From assembly GCF_000765825.2 (NCBI RefSeq), contig NZ_JRPE02000004.1, forward strand, positions 62,001 to 126,000: a stretch of 64,000 nt of DNA. Direction: 5' to 3'. Origin of the DNA: Helicobacter magdeburgensis. Lineage in GTDB: Bacteria > Campylobacterota > Campylobacteria > Campylobacterales > Helicobacteraceae. Position 1 is the first letter of the stretch. Every line of letters begins with the position of its first letter. The position numbers and the translations under genes are program-made. Below, piece by piece: positions 26,162 through 37,127 of this stretch. A model generated the notes under the pieces. That model had not been told where the DNA came from and made no database searches. It saw only the letters and a list, made by a program, of their open reading frames with translations.

Positions 26162-28645
26162 CTACTTCACCACAAGATTCACAAGTTTATTTGGCACGAC
26201 AATTTCTTTGACTATACTCACATTCTCTAGCCATTTTGCCACACTTTTTTTCGCCTCATTTAAAATCGCTTCATTCTCTAAACCTAAGGCAAGTTCAATT
26301 ACAGCGCGTTTTTTACCATTAATGGTAACCGCATAACACACACTCTGCTTTTGTAACGCCGCAGAATCCACACTGATAGGAGCAAAATTTGCCCTAGCAA
26401 AAAGATTATTGCTTAGCTCCCAGCAAATATGAGGCACAATAGGCTCTAAAATATGAAGCAAGATAAAATAGCCCTCCGTCCATACTTGCGGATTCTCCTG
26501 CTCACTTAACGCATTAAAGGCTTCCATACTTGCAGCAATAAGTGTATTAAACGCATAACCACTTTGCTTTTTACTAAAAATGTCATAGCTTTTTTGTAAT
26601 GCCTCATAGACCTTAGCCCTAGCATATTGCTCCTGCTTTGATAGCTCACTATGGGCGATTATAGGCTTTTTCTCACAGACTAAAGCATTACTCGCCCTTT
26701 CCCACAATCGCTTTAAGAATCTAAATGCCCCCTCTAACGCACTATCATTCCACTCTAGCTCCCGCATTGGCGGCGCAGCAAAAAGTATAAACAGTCTTGC
26801 TGTATCTGCCCCATATCGCGTGATAATGTCATTTGGATTGACTACATTGCCCTTAGATTTACTCATTTTTGCGCCATTTTTTAGCACCATACCTTGAGTA
26901 AGGAGATTCTTAAAAGGCTCATTGATATGTATATAGCCCAAATCTCGCAGCACTTTTGTAAAAAATCTCGCATACAGCAAGTGTAAAATGGCGTGTTCAA
27001 TCCCGCCGATATACTCATCAACATTCAGCCAATACTCCAAATTTGCCTTATCAAAGGCTTGTTTTTCCCACAGCTCCCTTGGTGTGGTATAACGCAAAAA
27101 ATACCAGCTTGATTGGATAAAAGTATCCATTGTATCACTCTCTCTTAAGGCTTGTTTTCCACATTGCGGACATTTGCAAGTTTTCCAAGTAGGGTGCTTA
27201 TCAAGCGGATTACCCTCACCATCAATCACCACATCTTCAGGCAAGATAATAGGCAGATTCTCTATCTTTTCAGGCACAATGCCACAGGATTCACAATGCA
27301 CCATAGGAATAGGCGCACCCCAATATCTCTGCCGTGAAACACCCCAATCACGCAAACGATAATTAATCACGCCCTTGCCTAACTGCCTTTTTTCAAATGT
27401 AGCAATAATTGCCTCTCTTGCCTCCGCACTACTTTTGCCGCTAAACTCGCCAGATTCTATCAAATAGCCATCTTCACATATCGGGCTATCAAACTCCATA
27501 AAATGAGATGTCTTAGAATCTTGCTTTTCTTTTACAATGACGCATTTTAAAGGCAAACCATACTTCTTAGCAAACTCAAAATCCCGCTCATCGTGCATTG
27601 GCACACTCATCACCGCCCCACTGCCATAATCCATAAGCACAAAGTTTGCCATCCACACAGGAAGTTTTTCTTTCGTCAATGGGTGAATTGCGTAAATCCC
27701 TAAGTCAAAGCCGATTTTCTCACTTTGAGCACGTTCTCTTGCGGCGGTGTTTTGAATAGCTGTAATAGATTCTATCACTTCTTTTGAAAGCTTCTTTTGA
27801 GCGATGAGTTCCTTTACAATGGGATGTTCAGGTGCCACCGCACAATATGTAACACCAAAAATCGTATCAGGACGCGTCGTAAAAACCTCCAAGTCTTTTA
27901 TACTAGATTCTAAAGCAGAATCTAGCTCTAGCTTAAAGCTTAAGCCTTTTGACTTCCCCATCCAATTTCTCTGCATTTGTAGCACTTGCTGGGGCCAATG
28001 CCCTTCTAGCTCATCAAGCTTTGCTAGCAACTCATCAGCATACGCTGTAATTTTTATATAGTATTGAAACATCAGCTTTTGCACCACAGGCGTATCACAT
28101 CGCCAACATTTACCTTCAATCACCTGCTCATTTGCTAAAATCGTCTTATCATTTGGGCAGTAGTTTAAATACGCCTCTTTGCGGTATATAAGCCCCTTTT
28201 CCCACATTTTGATAAAAAATTCCTGCTCAAAACGCGTATAGATAGGATCACTTGTCGCAAACTCACGCTCTTTTGAAAAGCTAAGTCCAAGCGTTGCAAG
28301 CTCCTTTCTCATTGTGTCAATATTGCTATAAGTCCAAGTTTTTGGGTGAGATTTATGCTTGATAGCGGCATTTTCCGCAGGCATACCAAAAGCGTCCCAG
28401 CCCATAGGGTGTAGGACATTGTAACCACTCTTGCGATAGTGTCTTGCCAACGCATCGCCTATGCAATAATTCCTTACGTGTCCCATATGGATAGCCCCAC
28501 TTGGATAGGGAAACATACTCAAAATATACTTTTTTTGCTTGTTTGAATCTAGCAACATTGAATCTGGCTCAAAGCTGTGATTCTCCTGCCAAAACTCCTG
28601 CCACTTAGATTCTATATCTTTAGGATTATATTTCCGCTCTTGCAT
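26162..28645 (-). CDS. leuS: Leucyl-tRNA synthetase
   Basis: Class I aminoacyl-tRNA synthetase, 827 residues. The HIGH motif appears in [15 protein letters not shown] (about residues 46-60), the CP1 editing domain has [12 protein letters not shown], and the catalytic loop is [10 protein letters not shown] (about 595). A zinc-type knuckle is visible ([21 protein letters not shown]). It starts with ATG, with lptE following by 14 nt. The divergent 224-bp upstream region is shared with the racemase gene. Confidence 0.97.
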   Translation of the reverse strand: MQERKYNPKDIESKWQEFWQENHSFEPDSMLLDSNKQKKYILSMFPYPSGAIHMGHVRNYCIGDALARHYRKSGYNVLHPMGWDAFGMPAENAAIKHKSHPKTWTYSNIDTMRKELATLGLSFSKEREFATSDPIYTRFEQEFFIKMWEKGLIYRKEAYLNYCPNDKTILANEQVIEGKCWRCDTPVVQKLMFQYYIKITAYADELLAKLDELEGHWPQQVLQMQRNWMGKSKGLSFKLELDSALESSIKDLEVFTTRPDTIFGVTYCAVAPEHPIVKELIAQKKLSKEVIESITAIQNTAARERAQSEKIGFDLGIYAIHPLTKEKLPVWMANFVLMDYGSGAVMSVPMHDERDFEFAKKYGLPLKCVIVKEKQDSKTSHFMEFDSPICEDGYLIESGEFSGKSSAEAREAIIATFEKRQLGKGVINYRLRDWGVSRQRYWGAPIPMVHCESCGIVPEKIENLPIILPEDVVIDGEGNPLDKHPTWKTCKCPQCGKQALRESDTMDTFIQSSWYFLRYTTPRELWEKQAFDKANLEYWLNVDEYIGGIEHAILHLLYARFFTKVLRDLGYIHINEPFKNLLTQGMVLKNGAKMSKSKGNVVNPNDIITRYGADTARLFILFAAPPMRELEWNDSALEGAFRFLKRLWERASNALVCEKKPIIAHSELSKQEQYARAKVYEALQKSYDIFSKKQSGYAFNTLIAASMEAFNALSEQENPQVWTEGYFILLHILEPIVPHICWELSNNLFARANFAPISVDSAALQKQSVCYAVTINGKKRAVIELALGLENEAILNEAKKSVAKWLENVSIVKEIVVPNKLVNLVVK

Positions 28646-28869
28646 TACTTACACTCACTTATTGAATTTAAAGTAGCATTATAGAAAAAAAAGCTTAAAT
28701 CACACCATAGTTAATATCATTCATCACTGCCTTTTGGCTTTAAAATTTTGTTACTTTTTGAAAAAATTTTAATAAAATATTCATACTCAATGTTACAAAA
28801 TTTAATATTTTTTCTCCTACTTAGTGTAGAATTATTTTATAAACAAACTTATATTTTAAGGAGCAAAAA

Positions 28870-30111
28870 ATGAATATACTCAAAACAGGATTTACTGCCC
28901 TATCGTTTATAGGAATGCTTGTTAGTGTGAATCTAGCCTCACCTATACTTGTTGAAAGCACAAATGTAAAGAAAAACAATACAAACTCTTTTATGGAAGT
29001 TGATATAAAAGCTTTTAAAAACAATGTCCAAGTCGCCAAAAAAATAGCAGGAAATGCTAAAGTTTGCGCAGTTTTAAAAGCCAATGCTTATGGAGCTGGA
29101 ATAAGCAAAGTGTTGCCCACTATCATAGAAGAAAAAATCCCTTGTGTGGCTATTACAAGCAATGAAGAAGCAAGAGTTATCCGCAAAATGAAATATACAG
29201 GCGAGATTCTACGAATACGAACAGCCACAATGGGAGAAATAAAAGATGGTTTAAAATATAACATCACGGAAGTTTTGGGAAATTTAGATCAAGCAAAAAA
29301 AGTAGATTCTCTAGCAAAGACGATAGGCAAAAAACTTCCCATTCATATCAAACTCAATTCAGGTGGAATGGATAGAAATGGTATTGATTTAAGCACCGAT
29401 AAAGGCAAAGAATCTGCAATTCAATTAGCTACTCTACCGCATTTAAACATAAAAGGGCTTATGACGCATTTTCCCTATGATGATGCCTCAAAGGTAAAGG
29501 AAGGCTTAAAGCGCTTTGAAGAGGATACAGATTTTCTCATCAACAAAGCAAAACTTGATAGAAACAAACTTGTGCTACACGCTGCTGCTTCGTATGCAGC
29601 AGTGCAAGTGCCTCAATCAAGGCTAGATATGATACGACCCGGAAAACTTATTTATGGTTATGGTGGTGGAGATGCAAATCTACCCATACAACAAATTATG
29701 AGCCTAAAATCCCAAGTAGCGGTTATAAATGAGTATCCAAAAGGAAGTAAAGTAAGCTATGATGGAACTTATACGCTCACAAGAGATTCTAAACTCGCTA
29801 ATATTCCAGTGGGCTATTATGATGGCTATGCAAAATCTTTAAGCAATCAAGGCAAGATTCTTATTAGAGGGCATAAAGTGCCTGTTATTGGGAGAGTTAC
29901 AAAAAATACTTTTATGGTAGATGTAACTGATTATCCAGATATTAAAGCAGGTGATGAGGCTGTGCTTTTTGGCAAACAATGCGGCAATGAAATCACTCAA
30001 GCTGAATTTGAAAAAGGCACAGGCACGATTCTTTCCGAAACATTAGGATATTGGGGAAGTGCAAATCCTATTTTTGTTAAAGATTATAAAACAAAGGAAG
30101 TGTGCAAATAA
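28870..30111 (+). CDS. Exported broad-spectrum amino acid racemase (Bsr-like)
   Basis: Alanine-racemase-fold PLP enzyme with an N-terminal signal sequence (hydrophobic stretch 4-23, ending VNLASP). Seen are the PLP lysine in VLKANAYGAG (about residue 75), the catalytic Tyr of the other subunit in GYYDGYAKSLSN, and GRVTKNTFMVDVTD. Two Cys 26 residues apart (VCAV and IPCVAI) match the spacing of the disulfide described for the Vibrio periplasmic racemase BsrV. Export plus that Cys pair favour a broad-spectrum racemase releasing non-canonical D-amino acids in the periplasm, rather than housekeeping Alr. The ATG follows AAGGAG. It is a single-gene unit divergent from leuS. Confidence 0.85.
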   Translation: MNILKTGFTALSFIGMLVSVNLASPILVESTNVKKNNTNSFMEVDIKAFKNNVQVAKKIAGNAKVCAVLKANAYGAGISKVLPTIIEEKIPCVAITSNEEARVIRKMKYTGEILRIRTATMGEIKDGLKYNITEVLGNLDQAKKVDSLAKTIGKKLPIHIKLNSGGMDRNGIDLSTDKGKESAIQLATLPHLNIKGLMTHFPYDDASKVKEGLKRFEEDTDFLINKAKLDRNKLVLHAAASYAAVQVPQSRLDMIRPGKLIYGYGGGDANLPIQQIMSLKSQVAVINEYPKGSKVSYDGTYTLTRDSKLANIPVGYYDGYAKSLSNQGKILIRGHKVPVIGRVTKNTFMVDVTDYPDIKAGDEAVLFGKQCGNEITQAEFEKGTGTILSETLGYWGSANPIFVKDYKTKEVCK

Positions 30112-30227
30112 CTTTACAAAGAATGCACATATATTCATTCATAAAAAAGTGGCAAAGCATTAAATTTAAAAATTCTTGCTACAATGCCACACTATTTTTA
30201 TAAATCAGGCGAGCATAGGATAGAGCA

Positions 30228-32432
30228 TTGACATTTAACGCGACACACATTTTAGACCAAGTAATGTCATCTTTTAAAAGCCTCTCTCAAAGCAAAGAGA
30301 TGATTATTGTCATCTTTATGGTGTTGATTGTAGGCATTATAATGGTGCCCTTGCCAAGTGCAATGCTTGATTTTTTACTTAGTATCTCTATTGCCCTATC
30401 TATCTTGATTATCCTTATTACGCTGTATGTAGATAAAGCCACGGAGTTTTCAGCCTTTCCTACAATTTTGCTTATCGTTACACTCTATCGCCTAGCTCTT
30501 AATGTCGCCACAACGCGTATGATTCTAAGTGAAGGGCATAATGGCGTGGAGGCTGTTAGCAGCATTGTCTCTGCTTTTGGGCATTTTGTCGTGGGTGGAA
30601 ATTATGTCATTGGGATTATTGTTTTTACCATTCTTGTGATTGTCAATCTCATCGTCATTACAAATGGTTCTACACGCGTTACAGAAGTGCGTGCGAGATT
30701 TACCCTTGATGCGATGCCCGGCAAGCAAATGGCGATTGATGCGGATTTAAATGCTGGGCTTATTGGGCAAGATGAAGCACAAAAAAGACGCGATGCCCTA
30801 GCTCAAGAAGCGGACTTTTATGGCACAATGGATGGAGCAAGCAAGTTTGTCAAAGGCGATGCGATAGCCTCCATCATTATCACAATTGTAAATATCATCG
30901 GTGGATTCTTAATTGGCGTGTTTGAACACGGAATGAGTGTGAAACAAAGTGCGGAGACTTTTACAATCCTTACCATTGGTGATGGGCTTGTTGGGCAGAT
31001 TCCAGCCCTTATTGTTGCTACTGCTACGGGTATTATTACCACGCGTGCAGCTAAAAGCTCTCAAACAAATTTCGCAGGGGATATTATCACGCAAATTACA
31101 GGTAGCTCAAAGATTCTAAGTATTGTTGGCTTTATCCTTATTCTTTTTGCACTTGTGCCCGGACTTCCCATTTCGCTTGGTTTTGTTGGGGCATTTTTCC
31201 TTGCGGTGGCGTGGCTTGTGAGCCGTGAAGATATGGGGAGTCTTTTCTCTATGGTGGAGAAATTTATCAGCAAAAAAGCCCCGCCAAATAGCAAAAAAGC
31301 CGATGAAGATTCACAAAAAGAGATAGATATTAATCAGCATAAAGCCCAAAGGGTGCAGAAAAGCGAAGAAGAGATTAAAAAGGAAGAAGAAGCTATCATT
31401 AATGAAGCACTTAAAGTTGAAACACTAGAGATTTATCTAGGCTATCAGCTTATCCGTCTAGCTGATGTCAAGCAAAATGGCGACTTGTTAGAAAGAATCC
31501 GCTCTATGCGTAAGAAAATCGCCACAGATTATGGCTTCCTTATCCCGCAGATTCGCATTAAGGATAATCTCAATCTCCAGCCCACTGACTATGAAGTTTT
31601 ACTCAAAGGCGTGAAAATCGGCGAAGGCAGTGTCCTGCCCGATAAATTTTTAGCTATGGATACAGGAATGGTAGCAGAAGCCATTGATGGAATCCCCACA
31701 AAAGAACCAGCCTTTGGGCTTGATGCGTTATGGATAGATTCTAAAGATAAAGAAGAGGCAATAATTAGGGGCTATCATATTATTGATCCCTCTACGATTG
31801 TAACAACACATATGACAGAGCTTATTAAAACTTATGCAGAAGAGTTTATCACAAAAGATGAAGTCAAGGTGCTTATGGATCGCCACGCTAAAGACTATCC
31901 TGTGGTTGTAGGAGAGGCGTCAAAAATTCCAATGAGCGTTATTATACGCGTTCTGCGTGAGCTTTTACACGAGAAGATTCCAATCAAAGATTTGCCGACC
32001 ATTTTAGAATCTATCACAGATACCTATCCCATCTTACAAGATGATACCGATAGTATCGTTGAGCAAGTCCGCTCCCGCCTAGCTAGGACAATCACGGATA
32101 TTTTTAAAGCCGAAGATGGCAATCTTAAGATATTCACACTCTCCCTTGCAACAGAGCAATACTTAATAGATAGGCTTAAAGAACAGCCCGGCGGGAAAAA
32201 CTTTGTGCTGCATTCAAATGAAGTCCAAAAGCTTGTAGATTCCATACAAGAAGAAAGCTTAAAGCTTATACAAAAAAATATGACGCCTGTGTTGCTTGTG
32301 GATTATAGAATCCGCAAACCCCTTGTCAAGCTCCTTGAGCCATTTAGGGTAAATATCACCATTTTGGGTAATGCCGAGATTGACCCACACGCGACCTTTG
32401 AAGTTGTCGGCACACTCAATATAGAATTTTAA
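30228..32432 (+). CDS. flhA: Flagellar type III export gate protein FlhA
   Basis: 734 residues, the normal length. The N-terminal half has about eight transmembrane segments and the conserved cytoplasmic loop ([20 protein letters not shown]). The C-terminal cytoplasmic export-gate domain starts after a charged linker at about 350-390 and contains the LGYQLIRL and [13 protein letters not shown]-type motifs. The start is TTG at 30228, about ten bases after AGGAT; the next ATG (30263) would cut into the conserved N-terminus. It is followed 9 nt later by a DHH nuclease gene, as in H. pylori. Confidence 0.95.
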   Translation: MTFNATHILDQVMSSFKSLSQSKEMIIVIFMVLIVGIIMVPLPSAMLDFLLSISIALSILIILITLYVDKATEFSAFPTILLIVTLYRLALNVATTRMILSEGHNGVEAVSSIVSAFGHFVVGGNYVIGIIVFTILVIVNLIVITNGSTRVTEVRARFTLDAMPGKQMAIDADLNAGLIGQDEAQKRRDALAQEADFYGTMDGASKFVKGDAIASIIITIVNIIGGFLIGVFEHGMSVKQSAETFTILTIGDGLVGQIPALIVATATGIITTRAAKSSQTNFAGDIITQITGSSKILSIVGFILILFALVPGLPISLGFVGAFFLAVAWLVSREDMGSLFSMVEKFISKKAPPNSKKADEDSQKEIDINQHKAQRVQKSEEEIKKEEEAIINEALKVETLEIYLGYQLIRLADVKQNGDLLERIRSMRKKIATDYGFLIPQIRIKDNLNLQPTDYEVLLKGVKIGEGSVLPDKFLAMDTGMVAEAIDGIPTKEPAFGLDALWIDSKDKEEAIIRGYHIIDPSTIVTTHMTELIKTYAEEFITKDEVKVLMDRHAKDYPVVVGEASKIPMSVIIRVLRELLHEKIPIKDLPTILESITDTYPILQDDTDSIVEQVRSRLARTITDIFKAEDGNLKIFTLSLATEQYLIDRLKEQPGGKNFVLHSNEVQKLVDSIQEESLKLIQKNMTPVLLVDYRIRKPLVKLLEPFRVNITILGNAEIDPHATFEVVGTLNIEF

Positions 32433-32441
32433 GGATAAGAA

Positions 32442-33566
32442 ATGCAAGTTTATCATCTCTCACACACAGATTTAGACGGCTATGGCTGTCAGTTTATTGC
32501 TAAAGAGTTTTTCAAAAATATCACTTTCTACAATGCTAATTACGGCAGAGAAGTGCTTGTGCGGATTAATGCTATTTTAGATACTATCACGCATTCCTCT
32601 CAAAATCTTAGCACCTTGCTTAGTCAAAAATTTGGCAAAAGCAAAAAATCCCCTGCTTCAAACGCTTCACAAAATAAATTCCTTGTGCTAATTACAGATT
32701 TAAATCTCACACTCAATGAGTCAAACTACCTGCAACAAAGAATAGAGGAGCTAAAAATTAATGGCGTTGATGTGGAGCTTTTACTGCTAGATCACCACAT
32801 CAGCGGACAGGAATGTGCGGATAAATATGAATGGTATCATTTAGATTCTACGCGTTGTGCGAGTAAAATCACCTTTGATACACTTATCTTACGAGAGAAA
32901 ATGCTAGATTCTACGCGTGAAAAATGGATAAGCAATGTGAGTAAAATGATAAACTCCGTGGATATTTGGCTTGAAGATGGCTATAAATTTGACTTTGGCA
33001 AGGTAGCTATGGGGGCGATTAGCGGGAGCTTTGAGCTGAATAGATTTATGTTTGATGAAGAGCATAGATTCTATAAATTTGCCATTTTAGAATCTGCTAG
33101 AGAGTTTTTAGAGCAGCCAAATGGCGAAGTGGCATTTGATAATGCCCTGTATGAGATTAAAAAACGCGCCCTTGGTGGAAACCCACAAACAGAAACTATG
33201 GATACAATTACTTCAAACGCCCAAGTCAAGCTCTTAAGCCAAAAAAAGGATTCTTGCACCATTTTTTACAATGACAAAAAAGGTTTTTTAAGCTACTCTA
33301 TGGGCGGTGTGAGTGTGCTAGCTAATCTTTTTTTACGCACAAATAGTGAGTATGATTTTTACCTTGATGTGAATCCGCGTGGTAATGTAAGCCTTAGGGC
33401 AAATGGGAATTGCGATGTGAGCGAGATGAGTAGAGAGCTATTTAATGGTGGAGGGCATAAGAACGCTTCGGGTGGGAAGATTGAAGGTTTTAAAGAGAGT
33501 TTTTCGTATGTGGATATAAAATCGCAGATTGAGTATATTCTTAATAAAAACCAAGAGATTCAATAG
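32442..33566 (+). CDS. DHH-family 3'-5' oligoribonuclease (NrnB-like)
   Basis: 374 residues. DHH phosphoesterase motifs are visible: SHTDLDGYGC (motif I), LITDLNL (II), LLDHHISG (III, the DHH signature) and SVDIWLEDG (IV). The C-terminal DHHA1 domain has GGGHKNASGGKIEG. Family members degrade short RNAs or nanoRNA and sometimes pGpG or pAp. The H. pylori homologue is annotated as oligoribonuclease B and also follows flhA. The ATG follows AAGGAT. Confidence 0.85.
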   Translation: MQVYHLSHTDLDGYGCQFIAKEFFKNITFYNANYGREVLVRINAILDTITHSSQNLSTLLSQKFGKSKKSPASNASQNKFLVLITDLNLTLNESNYLQQRIEELKINGVDVELLLLDHHISGQECADKYEWYHLDSTRCASKITFDTLILREKMLDSTREKWISNVSKMINSVDIWLEDGYKFDFGKVAMGAISGSFELNRFMFDEEHRFYKFAILESAREFLEQPNGEVAFDNALYEIKKRALGGNPQTETMDTITSNAQVKLLSQKKDSCTIFYNDKKGFLSYSMGGVSVLANLFLRTNSEYDFYLDVNPRGNVSLRANGNCDVSEMSRELFNGGGHKNASGGKIEGFKESFSYVDIKSQIEYILNKNQEIQ

Positions 33567-33593
33567 ACAGATTCAACAAAACAAGGAGAAGCG

Positions 33594-33860
33594 ATGAATA
33601 TTAATGAAAATATCAGCCAAGAGCTGACACTGGAAATGAGTTTAGAAGAAATGGCATTAGAAGTCATTGATATGCTAGGCGTGGCACTTTACTTTGCCGG
33701 GGCGAAAAAAGCACATATTGAAGAGCTTATTGAGCTTTATTCCAAGCAAATGGATAAATTTTATGCCAAACTCCCAGAAGATGCGACTTATGGGCAAAAT
33801 GAGATGATTGAGATTATCAAATCTCTCAAAAAAGACTATCCAAAATTTTTTATGAAGTAA
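33594..33860 (+). CDS. Small acidic protein of unknown function
   Basis: 88 residues, acidic and wholly helical by pattern: an amphipathic first half (LEMSLEEMALEVIDMLGVALYFAGAKKAH) and a second helix pair (IEELIELYSKQMDKFYAKL). No signal, membrane segment or Cys. The ribosome site AAGGAGAAGCG is strong and it lies 5 nt before purN. I do not recognise the family; it may be a helical partner or regulator. Confidence 0.65.
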   Translation: MNINENISQELTLEMSLEEMALEVIDMLGVALYFAGAKKAHIEELIELYSKQMDKFYAKLPEDATYGQNEMIEIIKSLKKDYPKFFMK

Positions 33861-33865
33861 GACTT

Positions 33866-34543
33866 ATGCAGATTCAATGTGCGATTTTATTTAGTGGTAA
33901 TGGCAGCAATATGCAAAATCTTATAGAATCTTTGCATAATAAACACTTCATACACACACAAACACACAAAGATTGCAAACTCCACATAGCCCTTACACTT
34001 TGCAATAATACAAACGCACACGGTATAACACGCGCTAAAAATCTACAAATCCCTTGTGCCGTGCTACCTCATCGTGATTTTAGCTCAAGGGAAGAGTTTG
34101 ATAAGCAGATGATTGCTACTTTGCAAACTTATAAGATTGAATATGTGATTTTGGCTGGATTTATGAGAATCTTAACGCCCATTTTTACAAACACTTTCCG
34201 CACAATCAATATCCACCCTTCATTCCTGCCCGAACACAAAGGGGCAAACGCTATAAAAGATAGCTTTTATGCTAAGCAAAGCTATGGTGGCGTAAGCGTG
34301 CATTGGGTGAATGAAGAACTTGATGGTGGCGAGATTATACTGCAAGAAAAGATTGAAAAGATTCAAGGTGAGAGCCTTGAAGGCTTTGAATCTAGAATCC
34401 ACGCCCTTGAATACACACTCTACCCTAAAGCCATTCTAAAAGCCCTTCATCTACTCCCTAAAGAATCTAGCGTGGAATCTTATATAGAATCTCACTCACA
34501 GCCCAGCACAGAATCTGCCATATCTAGCAAGGATAAGCAATGA
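33866..34543 (+). CDS. purN: Phosphoribosylglycinamide formyltransferase
   Basis: Transfers a formyl group from 10-formyl-THF to GAR in purine synthesis. Seen are LFSGNGSNMQNLIES (P-loop for the GAR phosphate), LAGFMRILTPIF, INIHPSFLPEHKGANA (catalytic His and Asn) and SVHWVNEELDGGEII (catalytic Asp region). The catalytic core ends near residue 200; a Ser/Glu-rich tail of about 25 residues (KESSVESYIESHSQPS) is encoded by DNA with three AGAATCT copies. The last 4 nt overlap the antiporter start (ATGA). Confidence 0.92.
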   Translation: MQIQCAILFSGNGSNMQNLIESLHNKHFIHTQTHKDCKLHIALTLCNNTNAHGITRAKNLQIPCAVLPHRDFSSREEFDKQMIATLQTYKIEYVILAGFMRILTPIFTNTFRTINIHPSFLPEHKGANAIKDSFYAKQSYGGVSVHWVNEELDGGEIILQEKIEKIQGESLEGFESRIHALEYTLYPKAILKALHLLPKESSVESYIESHSQPSTESAISSKDKQ

Positions 34544-35721
34544 GTCATTCACTTGAGCTTTTAAGTGCATTTGGTATCTTTTCTCTGCTGATTCTATCCG
34601 CCTCGCCTATAAGCTCACTCACACGCATTCCCATTGTTGTAGTTGAGATGATTTTAGGAGCGGTTGCAGCTCACTTTTTTAGCTTCATCAATACATTTAA
34701 AGAAATCTCACTTGTAGCGGAAATTGGCTTTTTGTTTTTGATGTTTTTATGCGGTTTGGAAGTGGATATTAAATCTTTTGCGAAACTTGGCAAAAGCTTT
34801 TTACTTAAAGCCCTAGCATATTTTTGCACCCTTTATGGCATTACTTGCCTTGTGGTATTTAGCACAAATCTCTCATACATATATATAGCCGCTTTCCCCG
34901 TTATGAGCTTGGGTATGATTGTAGCGCTTATAAAAGACTATGGCAAACATCAGCCTTGGCTTGATTTAGCCCTAAAGATTGGAATCTTAGGGGAGCTTGT
35001 GAGTATTGCCGCACTTGTGATTATTGATGGTGCTTCAAGGCACGGCATAGGCAGTGAGCTATTACAAAAATTGCTTATTCTACTTATCTTTTTGCTGGTT
35101 GTTGCCTTTGGCTTTAGAATTGCAAAAGTGTTTTTTTGGTGGATGCCACAAGTGCGATTTGTATTTTTGCCACGCGATGATAGCAACTCCCAAGATTTGC
35201 GTTTTGTCTTTTTTCTACTTTTTGCCTTTGTGCTTTTAATGATGGTTTTGGAGATTAAAGCGGTTTTGGGAGCATTTTTAGCCGGGACTATTCTTAGCAC
35301 ATTTTTCAAGCACAAAGCAGACTTGCCTAAACAGCTTAATCACTTTGGATTTGGCTTTTTTGTGCCATTTTTCTTTGTGTATGTTGGCTCTACGCTTAAT
35401 CTCAATGCGATTTTTGGCGATATTGACATTCTCTATCACGCTGCATACTTAATCGCTGGAATGCTACTTTTACGCATTATCAGTGCGAGTATCGTCTTTG
35501 GCAGATATTTTAAGAATCTTAAATCCACGCTCCTTTTTGCCCTAAGCGATTCTATGCCACTGACTTTTCTTATCGCTACTGCTACTTTAGGTAAAAGTAT
35601 CGGGGAGCTAGATGACACACTTTATGCCTCATTTGTGCTTGGTGCGATTTTGGAGGGCATTATTTTTAGTGTATGTATTAAAGTCATTTATGTATTTTGG
35701 AAAACAAAAAAGGAGAAATAA
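34540..35721 (+). CDS. Cation:proton antiporter, CPA2 (Kef-type) family
   Basis: 393 residues, almost entirely hydrophobic, with about 12 membrane helices. The conserved RIPIVVVEMILGA start, FLFLMFLCGLEVDI and a long FVPFFFVYVGSTLNL stretch are typical of CPA2 Na+/H+ or K+/H+ exchangers. There is no C-terminal TrkA-N or RCK domain, so it is a bare transporter. The ATG overlaps the purN stop (ATGA), and its own stop overlaps the next ATG by one base, indicating coupled translation. Confidence 0.85.
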   Translation: MSHSLELLSAFGIFSLLILSASPISSLTRIPIVVVEMILGAVAAHFFSFINTFKEISLVAEIGFLFLMFLCGLEVDIKSFAKLGKSFLLKALAYFCTLYGITCLVVFSTNLSYIYIAAFPVMSLGMIVALIKDYGKHQPWLDLALKIGILGELVSIAALVIIDGASRHGIGSELLQKLLILLIFLLVVAFGFRIAKVFFWWMPQVRFVFLPRDDSNSQDLRFVFFLLFAFVLLMMVLEIKAVLGAFLAGTILSTFFKHKADLPKQLNHFGFGFFVPFFFVYVGSTLNLNAIFGDIDILYHAAYLIAGMLLLRIISASIVFGRYFKNLKSTLLFALSDSMPLTFLIATATLGKSIGELDDTLYASFVLGAILEGIIFSVCIKVIYVFWKTKKEK

Positions 35722-37121
35722 TGCAAACGCCTCGTCAAACTTGGAGCTCTAGCTTAACTTATGTTTTAACGGTAGCAGGGGCTACCATTGGCTTTGGGGC
35801 GACTTGGAGATTCCCCTATCTTGTGGGAGAAAATGGCGGTGGGGCGTATGTGCTTATCTTTGTGTTAGCGATGATCTTAGTTGGAATCCCTGTGATTTTA
35901 GTAGAAAATGTCATTGGCAGACGCGCACAGAAAAATGCCATTGACGCATTTGGCGGTGAAGTTAATGGCAAAAAGATTTCGCGTTTTTATAAGATTATTG
36001 GCTATCTTGGTATTGCTGGGGCATTTGGGATAATGGCGTATTATATGGTGCTTGGCGGCTATGTCATCACTTATATTACTAATATCATCAGTGGGAATTT
36101 GAATCTAGCCTCCCCCATTGAAAAAGACATCGCACAAAGCTTTTATGAAAACAATATTACGCATAATCCGCTGATGGTTGGAATCTACACGGGCATTTTT
36201 GTGCTTATTAATTGGATTATTTTGAAAAAAGGTGTGATTGATGGGATTGAGCGGAGTATGAAATATCTTATGCCCTTGCTTTTTATCTGTTTGCTTATTA
36301 TGGTCGCACGCAACCTTACTTTGCCAAACGCAATGGAAGGTGTAAGATTCTATCTTTTACCTGATTTTAGCAAAATTAATGCAAGGCTTTTCATTGATGT
36401 GCTAGGACAGGTATTTTTTGCACTCTCGCTTGGCTTTGGCGTGATGATAACACTCTCTTCATATTTGCAAAAAAATGAAAATATGATAAAAACCGCCGTT
36501 GCCACTGGAATCTTAAATACAATCATCGCCCTTTTAGCTGGATTTATGATTTTCCCTTCACTCTTTAGCTTTGGGCTAAGCCCCGATCAAGGGCAAAGCC
36601 TTGTGTTTCAAACGCTTCCCATTGTGTTTTCCCATATCTATTTTGGCAATATCTTAGCGGTGGTGTTTTTCCTTTTGCTTATTACCGCTGCCCTTACCAC
36701 TTCACTGCCTATCTATGAAGTCATCATTACCACATTGCACGAAAAGCTTAAAGTCTCCCGCACAATGGCTATAAATATCACACTTGGGAGTATTTTTATC
36801 CTTGGTAATATCCCTTGTGTTCTCTCTTATGGTCCTTGGGAGCATATCACTTGGAATGGCAAAAATATCTTTGATATGTTTGATTATGTAAGCGGCAATA
36901 TTCTTTTTGTGCTGACTTCCCTTGGCACTTTGTTTTTTGTAGGCTGGGTGCTTAAATCTCAATCCCTAAAAGAGCTTAGCAATAATGGCACACTCCACCC
37001 ACTGCTTGTAAAAATTTGGTATTACTATGTGAAGTTTTTTCTGCCCTTTATTGTGGTGCTGATTTTTATCGCGGGGAATTTTCCAAAGAGCCTTGAATAC
37101 TTATTTGCCTTCTTGCGTTAG
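35721..37121 (+). CDS. Sodium-dependent neurotransmitter-symporter (NSS/SNF) family transporter
   Basis: About 466 residues with 11-12 membrane helices. The N-terminal signature WSSSLTYVLTVAGATIGFGATWRFPYLVGENGGGAY is that of bacterial NSS (LeuT-like) Na+/amino acid symporters, including the unwound helix 1 that holds the substrate and sodium. The substrate is probably an amino acid, which cannot be named. The start at 35721 has AAGGAG just before it and overlaps the previous stop codon by one base. A longer frame from 35697 would only add eight residues inside the upstream gene. Confidence 0.9.
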   Translation: MQTPRQTWSSSLTYVLTVAGATIGFGATWRFPYLVGENGGGAYVLIFVLAMILVGIPVILVENVIGRRAQKNAIDAFGGEVNGKKISRFYKIIGYLGIAGAFGIMAYYMVLGGYVITYITNIISGNLNLASPIEKDIAQSFYENNITHNPLMVGIYTGIFVLINWIILKKGVIDGIERSMKYLMPLLFICLLIMVARNLTLPNAMEGVRFYLLPDFSKINARLFIDVLGQVFFALSLGFGVMITLSSYLQKNENMIKTAVATGILNTIIALLAGFMIFPSLFSFGLSPDQGQSLVFQTLPIVFSHIYFGNILAVVFFLLLITAALTTSLPIYEVIITTLHEKLKVSRTMAINITLGSIFILGNIPCVLSYGPWEHITWNGKNIFDMFDYVSGNILFVLTSLGTLFFVGWVLKSQSLKELSNNGTLHPLLVKIWYYYVKFFLPFIVVLIFIAGNFPKSLEYLFAFLR

Positions 37122-37127
37122 ATAAAA

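Noticed and set aside
30149-30190. GTGGCA...TGCCAC inverted repeat as an operator for flhA
   Set aside because: Only six pairs over a 30-nt gap with no known regulator match; could be chance.
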